Origin: Laburnicola sp. R22_1
Lineage: Eukaryota > Ascomycota > Dothideomycetes > Pleosporales > Didymosphaeriaceae
Length of the DNA stretch: 64,000 nucleotides
Direction of reading: 5' to 3'
Assembly: GCA_014281115.1 (NCBI GenBank)
Contig: JACONQ010000002.1
Span: 3,286,001-3,350,000 of the forward strand
The first letter of the stretch is position 1; every line of letters begins with the position of its first letter. The notes below the pieces were generated by a model that saw only the letters and a program-made list of their open reading frames with translations, was not told the DNA's origin and searched no databases. This document shows positions 55,449 through 64,000 of the stretch, in pieces. Position numbers and translations under genes: made by a program.

Positions 55449-55629
55449 TATAAAATTGTGGGTATAATGCTTAATCTATTAATTTACTACTAAGACGATC
55501 TCTTAAAAAAAGGAAAGTAGGTTTAAAGACTATAAGGCCTAAGTAGAAAACTCTAACCTAGCTAAGGCTAATCTAGGCTAGTCTAGGGCAACTAGGGAGT
55601 TACGCTGCCATAGGGGACGTGTTGTAACA
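55449..55629 (-). repeat. LTR (3' LTR in element orientation), 181 bp
   Basis: It shares about 181 bp with the copy at 62724-62904. On the minus strand it starts TGTTACAAC. The outer end reads TATA where CA is expected, consistent with RIP of the terminal CA. Confidence 0.8.
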
Positions 55630-57899
55630 AAGCTCCCTTTCTTTAAAGAACCTTAACCCTAAGGCCGCTAGAGAAATTTTTCTAAATAGGCTAGCTAAGC
55701 TCGCTTAACTAGCCTATTTTAGACTAGCGTACCTTTATAAGTTTACCCCTAGCCCTACTACTCTATTACCTCTTCTCCCCACTTTCTCTATATTGCTACT
55801 TATTCTAGTATAAGTACTCCCTAGGATAGGTGCTCCTAGCAGGCTCTAATAAGAGTAATCTAGGGTAATCTAGGCCCCTTCTAGACCAAAATACCTCTAA
55901 TTTGAGGTTTTCTTAGGCCTACGGGGGGTCTCTCTATACCTATCTAGGCTTATCTAGAGCTAATAACGCTTAATAGTCCGCTTTAACATTGCCTAATCTT
56001 TTTTTTCTACCTATTTAACCTTCTTAGAATAGCCTCGGCCCTAGTTAAGTCTAATCTAGACCTATTTAGCCCTATCTTACCCTTATTAAGATGTCCGATA
56101 CTTTGTAGCGATTAAAGAAAACAGCCTAGAATAATACACTTATTATAATAAACCTTTATATAATCTGCCTCTAGAGTCTAATAGACAAGCTCTATAATAA
56201 CAAAGTTAAAAAAGTTTATCCTTGCCAGTTCTTCTAAGAGGACTATAGAGCTCTATAGGACCACAAGACCTATATCTTAGATGGCGTTATTAATCCTAGC
56301 CAGGACAATCTTATACTTAAGTGCGTTAAGTACGCTAACGCTAGTTAGGATTGTTTCTAGGTAAGTAGGGCCAACCTAGATATATCTAGGCCTCTCTAGG
56401 GTTCTTAAGGGCCCCCTAATATGTTTAGATTCCCTAGCGTCTTGTCTCTAAACTCTAGGCCGCCATAAAGCTCATCCTCCTAGATCCTAGCAGCCTTTGT
56501 CTCACTAAGGCCAAATTGGACGTAAGGGCGTTAAAGGAGATTTCTAAGGTCCCTAAGAGTTCTAAGGCCCCCTAGCCTATCTTGCCTCCCCTTAAGAAGG
56601 CTTCTATCTAGTTATAGAAGGTCTTTAAGGATATCTAAATATAAGTTTCTTCTATCTAGGCCTATTAAGGCCTTCTAAGGCTAATTTTAGGGTAGCTATA
56701 CTAAGAGCAAGTACGCTAGCAACAAGGACACTCCGCTATATTTTGGCTAGGCTAACTTTTCTACTAATAGCTTTCTTTCCCTTAGGCTTACTAAGAAGAA
56801 GAAGGCTAAGGCCAAGAAGAATTAGAAGCGTTTGGCAGATAATAATGTAAGTAGTCTTATAGGTACCCCGTGTAAGTAGGCTAGAGGTAGAGGTAAGGTA
56901 GTAGGCAATACTAATCTTTCTACTATTAAGGTAATCTAAACTTTCTAAGCCCTATTTAGGGTAATCTAGGCTAACTAATATTAGGCTTACTTAAGTACGC
57001 TTAAGGACGCGTTAAACTTCCTAGTTAAGTAGATATAGCTAGGTTTTAAGGCTTTAGAGTGTGAAAAGAGGGATTGTAAGTTATTATAGTAGTAGGTGCG
57101 TACCTAGGATTAGGATCCTTAGGCTTTCTAGGCCTGTTTGGCCCTTTTTGGCGTTTTTCTAGTCTGAGATACCCCCCTTTTAGCGTTTGCTGCCTCCCTT
57201 TGGCTTTTAGGAGGGGCTAAGAGCCTTATTTAGTCTTATTTATAGGTCTAGAGAGGTAGCTTTAGCCTAGTTTAGCCTTAATTAGGTTTGTTTGTAGTTG
57301 GCTCTCTGGTTTATAGATCTTAGACGCTAATTAGTTTAGGTTCTTAGTAGAGAAGCTTTTTTATACTTTGCTCTTATAATCCTTTATATTATATATTTAT
57401 AATAGTATTTTTGCCTATTTTATAATACTATTACTTCTTAGAGTTCGCGATTACGTACTATTACTTGTCTGTCTACCTACTAGGGCTAGTCTAGGCCAAT
57501 CTAGGCCTTTCTAGGGTTATCTCTACCCCTCCTTGTTTTAAAGGGCGACCTCGGCCTCTGCGTGGCCTATGGGCCTCTTTTAGGGCCTATTTTTACTTCT
57601 AATAGGTTTGCGTTCTCTATAAAGCCTATACGCTTAAAGAAAGCCTTTATTGCTATCTTAGAAATATTTTCTAGTAGTAACTATTAGTTTTCTTTATTAC
57701 TATACTCTTTTTACTTTACTTTATGTAGCCACCTACTGTTTTCTCTTATCTTACCCTTAATATATTTAACTAGGTATATATCTAGACCTATTTATAGTAC
57801 TATAATCTTAGAGAGACCTTGCTTCTACTATATAAGTCCTTCTAGGGCTAATTACTTTAGTAGGCACACGTAAAACACTAGGTAGATCTAGAAGTCCTT

Positions 57900-58900
57900 A
57901 GGCAGGCTTAGTTTGTATGCCTAATCTCCTACTTAGCGTAGAACTTTATAGGAACCCTAGTACTTATAGTCTAGCTTCTTTTTTAGTCTTAATAAGGCTA
58001 GATTCTATATATTAAGATAGACTATATTTCTTATAGCAAACTCTACTAGTTTGTGCTTAGAGTTGTATGCCTTCGCCTAGTAAGTCTAGGCTTTTATTAT
58101 AGCTTCTTATATAATAGCCCTTATCTAGGCCATTCTAGTCACGTTAGTAATAGCCTAAGGTGCGTTACCCCTTAATTAGAGTTCTTTAGCCACGCTAGTA
58201 GTTAGTAGGTTGTATTTGTACACGGCCTAAAAAGGCGACTTCCCTATAAAGCTATATACGCTATTATTGTATAAGTACTCTACCTCTAATAGTAATAAGA
58301 CCTAATTATTCTGCTTATAATTGTAGAAGACTTATAGGTACTACTTTAGTATCTAGTTCTATCTCTTAGTCTGTCTATCTATCTATAGGTGAAAGGTAGT
58401 TAAAAGTAGCTGTTTTAACCCTAAGCACTATATAAAGGTGCTCTAGTATCCTAATATAAATAGGCTACTTCTATTTATTACTATTAACCTTAGGAGACTA
58501 TAGAGCCATATAACCTTCTACTAAAAGATCTTAGCTAGCTCTACTATAGTTATATCCTTGCGAATAGCTATATAGTAGGCTATCTTACTAAAGCGATCTA
58601 TAATTACTAGTATACTATTATATTTATAGTTACGCACTTTACTCTTAGAGAGGTTTATAATTATATCTATTATTATATCTTACTAGAGACCTATTAGAAT
58701 TAGTAAGCTATTAAGTTAGCCATACTATATGTGTCTAGTAGGCTTAATTCTTACATAGGCCTTATAAGTTAGGATATAATCCTTAACAAACTAATGGGCC
58801 CTAGGCCACTAGAACTCTCTTTAGATAATATTAAGTGTCCTTGCGAAACTAAAATAACCTGCTAGCGAATTATTATAATAGTGTCTTAAGGTCTTAATTT
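57900..58900 (-). pseudogene. Integrase remnant of the Ty3/gypsy element
   Basis: On the minus strand at about 58,617-58,579 a short run SILVIIDRFSKIA matches the retroviral-type integrase core strand that carries a catalytic Asp. Flanking sequence is broken by many stops. Confidence 0.7.
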
Positions 58901-59599
58901 TAACGCTAGCTAGCACGTATAGGCAACTATTAAACTAGAGTAAATAACTCTTAATTAGGCTTTACCGCTCTATCTATAGTGGGCGATCCTCTATAGGGTG
59001 CGAGAGACTTACCCTTATTCTAACTGCTATTAGATTGCTTATTATCTCTTTAGAGATAGCTTAAAGTAAGGGGTTCTTAAATTCCCCTTATTGCGTATTA
59101 TCTAGGGTAGGTCTTTCCTTAGGTCGCGCAATTCGCGCGGTAGCTGCCAGCCTAGGCTCTTTTAGCCTCTCCTAAGGTGTTTTAGCTCCCCTAAGCTTTA
59201 GCTTACTTTAAAGCTCTCTAAGTAGCCTTCCTTAGGAACTATTCGTCCTATTAGGCCTTTCCGCTCCTTCTAATATATAGTTAGGCCTTCTTAAGGGTCT
59301 GTCCACTAGGTTTATCTTCCCTAGGCGGTATCTAATCCTAAAATTAAATAAGGCGAGCCATTTAGCCTATTAGGCCTAGTATTATGTTAGGACTTTAGTT
59401 GTTATAAACTCTTATAGGTTGGCATAATTTGTTAGGAGCTCTACCTACTCTATAGTGCCTTCTAAGTAGTGCCTCTAGTGTTTAAAAGCTTTTACTATTA
59501 TAAGTAGCTCTCTATTATACGTGTTATAATTACGCTTAGCCTAGCTTATCTTGCGTAAGTAGAAGGCAACTAGGTGCCATTATTTCTTTTCTTAGGGCT

Positions 59600-60600
59600 C
59601 TAGGTGTAGTTAACTTAAGATGCTAGATATCGCGTATCTAGAGGCGTTAGTCTCTACCCTTAAGGGCAATTTAGGATTAAAATAGGCTAGTAAGGGCCTA
59701 CTAGTAAAGCTTTACTTTAGTTGCTTAAACGTAGCCTAAGCCTCGCTTAATAAGGTAATAGATACTAATTCCTTCTTATATTATTAGTAACTACTATAGG
59801 CTAACCCTTCTAGTTGCTAGGTAAGTACGTATAGGGGGCTTATAACTCTTAAAAACCCTTTAATAAATCTTTAGTAGTAATTAGTAAAGTCTAGAAAAAT
59901 TCTTATATTCTATACTAACTTAGGCTCTAGCCACTTTTATATATTTTTAACTCTGTTCCCATTTATATATACGCCCTTCGGGCTTACTATAAACCCTAGA
60001 TAGCCTACCTCTTAGGTGTAAAACTTATACTTAGAGAGTTTAGCGTATAGCTTATACTAGATAAGCCGATTTAGTACTATCTTTATATGTTTAACGTGTT
60101 CCTTCTTACTCTAGAAATATATAAGAATGTTATTTAAGTATATAATATAATAGACGTTAAGTAAGTTTAATAGCACACTATTAATATAGCTCTAAAAGAC
60201 TATAGAAGCGTTAGTTAACCCAAAGGGCATTACTATATACTTATAGTGGCCATATCTAGTTTAGAATACTATCTTCTATTTATTGCCTGCCTTAATTTAT
60301 ATATAGTAATAGGCGTCCCTTAGGTCTAATGTAGTGTATATAATAGTAGATCTTAGCTAGTCTAGTAACTCTTAGATTAGTGAGAGTAGGTAATGGTTTT
60401 TTATAGTTACTATATTTAGTCTATAATAATCTACGCATAATTGCAATCCCCTATCCTTCTTCTTTATAAAAAGGATTAGTGCTTCTACTTCTAATTTTAA
60501 GTGGCGTATCTAGCCTCTTTTAAGGTTCCTCTTAATATACTCCTTTAAGACCTGTGCCTCTAGCGCTAATAGGCTATAGAGCGGTCTAAAGGGTATCTTC
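59600..60600 (-). pseudogene. Reverse transcriptase remnant of the Ty3/gypsy element
   Basis: Blocks on the minus strand include LDLRDAYY near 60,330-60,306, GHYKYIVMPFGLTNAS near 60,260-60,210 and a box 5 equivalent at about 60,140-60,123 that reads YLNN where gypsy elements have YLDD. Stops interrupt the remainder. Confidence 0.8.
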
Positions 60601-61339
60601 TTACCTGCCTTAATATTAATAGACATCTTGTAAGGCCTATAGTCTACTAGTAGGGCGGTGTTTGCTTCTAAAAAGGCTTCTTTAAACCTCCCTTAGTAAA
60701 TCTTAGGTAGAACGGTCTCGTTTAGACTAGATTGGCCTAGGCTAACTCTATACATAATAAAATAGTCATTATTAGTGTTCTTAGTAGTATTCGCGAATTG
60801 TTATAGCCCCTCTATAGCAACCTTTTAGAATTTACGCTTGCTGTTATTAAATCGCAATATATAAGTAGTAAAGTTAGGTAGTAGATTCTATTTAGTTAAC
60901 TAGGGCATCCCTAGCACTATATTAAACCCTTTAATGTTCCCTACAACAAATTTATCTAACCTAGCCTAGGTTTGCCCACAGCTATCTATTATTGTATAGG
61001 CTAGCTTAGTCTGGCCTTAAACCTCTAATTTAACTTTGTTTAGGGCCTTATAAGTCTAGTTTGCATTCGCTTTTAGTTAGACTATAACCCTTTCTACTAT
61101 TCTAGTACTAATAAAGTTAGCCTCCGCGCTATAGTCTACTAGGGCCCTTACTTTAAAGGAGCCTGCTGCTATTTAGATAACCCCTTCTAGGGCAATTAGA
61201 GATCCTCTAGCCTTACGGGGGTCTCTTATCTCTAAGGCGACTATAGTAAGCAATCTTTGTCCCTCTGTGTATATAACAGAGCCTGTTAGTCTAAAAAATA
61301 AATAACCTAGGGCTTATCTTTTCTTATCTCTATCTTTTA

Positions 61340-61400
61340 CTTTAGGCAATTGTCTTTGTAGTGCCCTTACTTATAATAGTAAAAATAGTTGTTTTTTTCT
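61340..61400 (-). pseudogene. Gag zinc-knuckle remnant
   Basis: The minus-strand translation keeps the GHYKDNC part of a CCHC knuckle. The first two cysteine positions are Tyr and one codon is a stop, as expected of RIP damage. Confidence 0.5.
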
Positions 61401-62723
61401 TAGTCTAGTAGTAATTATGCCTTATAACGCTTATCCTATTCCTTATATTACAAATTATAGTGCCTCTGGCCTAGTCTAGTGTTGTTTAATCTAGATTGTT
61501 TCTGGCTAGTTATGCCTTGCCTATTGTCCTCTTAGGCCTTCTTATTATTATTCTTTTGCTTTCGCTTGCCTAGCTTCGGCCCTTAAATAACCTGCTAGTA
61601 TTAGTTAGCTATCTTCTCTAATTAGATAAGGCTAGTCCACTATTATAGTTGCTATTAGAGTCTCTTTACTACTTAACTATCTAGAGCGGAGAAGAAATTG
61701 CTAATATGCTAATTGTTATAATTATTTAAGACATAATTAGGGTTAGTCTCTTTCTACTAACCCTTAAGATAGTTTAGAAGTTTAGTTAGAGTCTAATAAT
61801 TCTGCTTTACGTTCTTAATACGCTAACAAGCCTCTTATTTTCTTTCCTAGCTTAATTCTAGGGTGTCTACTATAGTCTACTTTATTAGTTTCTATATTAC
61901 CTTACGCTCGCGTTTGTGCTTAGGGATTTTCTAGACTACCCTATTCTAGAAGTTATATTACGTGTCTCTAATATAGTAGTATATAAATCTTGTCTAGGCT
62001 AGATTAGTGCTAAGGGCTAGTGCGTATTAAATATAATCTTCGCAGCCTCTTGCCTAGGCGTTTAGTTCCTTCTAGCCTCTTTCTTTAAATTAGGGAGGCT
62101 CTGGCGGTTTTAGTAGTTATAGGTCTAAGCTAGCTACTATTATTTAGAGTGGGACAATAGGCGCAATGCTAGTTCTTAGAGGCTTTCTCTTATCCTTCTT
62201 ACTTAGTTGCTTGCTCTTTTATTCGCCCTTCTTACGTAAAGGGGAGTCCTCTCTAGAACTGCTAGACTCCTCTAATAAGTTACTACTATTATTAGGGTCG
62301 CTTATATCCTCTTTAATAGTTTTGGGCATTAGTTATCTACTCTTACTCTTATTCTTCTTTGTTGTGGCTTTGGCGTCGCTTATAAGGATTAAGATTTTTT
62401 ATTTATTATTATTAGGTTCTATTTTAACTTATAGGATCTTAAGTTAGTTTTATAAAACTTTAATAGTCTTGCGCTTCTTTGTAATCTTAATTTCTCACTT
62501 AAGTTTCTCTTTCTAATATTGTATCTAAGCTTCTTTAGCGCTTAAGGCTGTTTGTCCTTTGTCTATGCCAGTTTGGCCTAGTCTAGAGTCCTTAATGCTA
62601 GCGTGAGGTTGCCCCTTACTAGTTACTATCGCTCCGCTTAGGCCGGCTATAAAGGCCAGTCGTTAGCTTTAACAGACGTTGCTTATATTAGAATATAAGA
62701 TATAAGATAGTAAGGAATTATAT

Positions 62724-62904
62724 TATAAGATTGTGGGTACAATGCTTAATCTATTAATTTACTACTAAGGCGATTCCTTAAAAAAAGAAAAGTAGGTTTA
62801 AAGACTATAAGGCCTAAAAAGAAAACTCTAACCTAGCCAAGACTAATCTAGGCTAGTCTAGGGCAACTAGGGGGTTACGCTACCATAGGGGACGCGTTGT
62901 AACA
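62724..62904 (-). repeat. LTR (5' LTR in element orientation), 181 bp
   Basis: This is the second copy of the 181-bp repeat at 55449-55629. Differences between the two are mostly C/T and G/A. Confidence 0.8.
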
Positions 62905-62909
62905 TATAC
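62905..62909. repeat. Target-site duplication TATAC (right)
   Basis: TATAC directly follows the right LTR and is identical to 55444-55448. Confidence 0.65.
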
Positions 62910-64000
62910 GCACTATATATTCTAATAGTACCCTTTATAGGAATAATTATAGTTCTAATAAGAGTGCACCTAGAATAGCGTAGTATTAGGTACTTAATAC
63001 TCTTAGTTATAGGCACTATATACGTGCGCTGCCTTTACGCTAGTTAAAAATATGTTAATATTACTATCTAGCTATTAACTAGTGTTATAGAATATTTTAT
63101 TGTATTAGCTAGCGTATTTATTTTAGGGATAGCTTAGCTTATTATACTATTATATTAAAGTTAATTTTTTATTAACTTGCTAGTCTATTTAGTTAAGGTG
63201 CATCTTAGCTGCGTTTGTATATTAATACTAGCTTTGCTCTTTATCTAGCTATCTATTATGTTTATAGCGAGCTACTTATTCTATACACTTATTAGTATAA
63301 TAATCTCTACCTATTTTTTATAATATATATAACTTAATAATATATAAATTATAAATTCTACTAACTACTAGTACTCGCCCGCTTATAGAGCTAATATATT
63401 TTTATACTAGTCTATAGTAGTCTAGTTATACTATATTCTTAACTAAAGTTGTCTATATTTGCCTATTATTAGCTTTTTAACGCATTAACTTGTCTCGTAT
63501 AATATAGTATAGGATAGGAATATAGTAGGCGCAGTTATAGGATTGTTTATTATTAAGTCTATAGCTATTATATCTTTTATAGTCTTACGCCTGCTTATTT
63601 TAAAGATTTGCGCTACTATAGAATTTATATATAGTTCTATTACTTTAATATATACTACTACCGCTTTAGCGCCTTTATATAGTGCAGATTGTGCGTCCTC
63701 TAGTGCGAATATAGACTTGCCTAGAAGCCTATTATTATAGCCTCACTTTCTCCTATTTACTACTTTATTATATTATTACATTTATTTTATTAACCTTAAG
63801 AAGTTTTAGTTGCACTATTTTATAATCTCTAGAAGACAGTTTATTACTTACTTAAATATAAATATTTTAGAGTGTGTATTTATTACTCCGCGCGCTATTA
63901 TGGCTACTCTGCCTTTTTTTAAGTTTGTTTAGATTAGCTTACCTAGAATCTTGTTTCTAGCTAGGACAGTCTCTGCCTTCTAGTATATAATATAATACTC
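62910..64000. repeat. AT-rich RIP-degraded repeat DNA, right of the retrotransposon
   Basis: The composition is the same as in 51,785-55,448, so the gypsy element probably inserted into an older repeat. A minus-strand run at about 63,730-63,560 reads as a helical, Ala/Ile/Lys-rich stretch with few stops and could be a remnant of the host repeat's protein. I cannot assign it. Confidence 0.6.

Larger units (their letters stand above)
55449..62904 (-). mobile_element. Ty3/gypsy LTR retrotransposon, RIP-inactivated
   Basis: A 7456-bp element lies in minus orientation between two 181-bp LTRs (55449-55629 and 62724-62904) with 5-bp target duplication TATAC. On the minus strand the order is a gag zinc-knuckle-like segment (about 61,400-61,344), a reverse transcriptase (about 60,600-59,600) and an integrase (about 58,900-58,000). 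That order is typical of Ty3/gypsy. Every frame is riddled with stops, many where Gln or Trp codons would be expected, as C-to-T change at CpA on both strands would create. No autonomous function remains. Confidence 0.82.

Noticed and set aside
62166..62447. 93-codon Leu-rich, membrane-like frame in the AT-rich block
   Set aside because: It lies inside the gypsy element on the strand opposite to its genes. Runs of Leu, Ile and Ser are what AT-rich RIP DNA yields by chance.
63543..63740. 65-codon frame with transmembrane-like composition near the window end
   Set aside because: It lies in RIP-type DNA, has no family match, and the opposite strand gives an equally stop-poor run.
1..64000. CRISPR array, bacterial operons, riboswitches, rRNA
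   Set aside because: The window is eukaryotic. No regularly spaced short repeats with spacers and no rRNA-like sequence were found.

Overview
The window is nuclear DNA of a filamentous ascomycete (Pezizomycotina). The genes are intron-rich with short introns of about 46-80 nt, most with a CTAAC/CTGAC-type branch point. The gene content is typical of that group: Zn2Cys6 regulator, HET domain, pectin lyase with a fungal cellulose-binding module, fungal L-rhamnonate dehydratase, DMC1. A Dothideomycete is my best guess, but this is inference. Genes occupy about 1-51.8 kb at balanced base composition. From about 51,785 to the end the sequence turns abruptly AT-rich, is full of TpA, poor in CpA, and has no real genes. 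That is the signature of repeat-induced point mutation (RIP).

Layout, left to right: 3' end of an unknown gene; a decayed enoyl-CoA hydratase pseudogene with a peroxisomal SKL tail; ribosomal protein eL20 (-) divergent from the PCI protein CSN12 (+); a 2.5 kb gene-poor stretch; a BTB/POZ protein (-); RRP7 (-); a DUF6914-like fragment (-); a 1415-residue fusion of homeodomain, C2H2 fingers, protein kinase and HET domain (+); a Zn2Cys6 regulator (-) divergent from L-rhamnonate dehydratase (+); UDP-GlcNAc pyrophosphorylase (+); a 297-bp Mutator-like MITE; a Gis2/CNBP zinc-knuckle protein (+); DMC1 (+); a Rab4-like GTPase (+); a PAF-acetylhydrolase-like protein (+); an SRA-domain protein (+); a secreted mucin-like protein with a degenerate GH18 domain (+); a second zinc-knuckle protein (-); an MFS transporter of vacuolar type (-) divergent from HRD3 (+); pectin lyase-CBM1 (+); and a P450 cut off after 205 codons at the AT-rich boundary. 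The AT-rich block holds a RIP-killed Ty3/gypsy retrotransposon (55,449-62,904; LTRs of 181 bp, 5-bp target duplication) nested in other degraded repeat DNA, plus a 4 x 94-bp tandem array.

The genes form no single cluster, but some themes connect. L-rhamnonate dehydratase and its divergent regulator suggest pectin-sugar catabolism, in line with the CBM1 pectin lyase. RIP, the SRA protein and the degraded repeats bear on genome defence and DNA methylation. The most unusual gene is the homeodomain/zinc finger/kinase/HET fusion, which joins DNA binding, phosphorylation and an incompatibility-type domain. The exon of 3263 nt that carries the fingers, kinase and HET is uninterrupted, so this is not a gene-model artefact.
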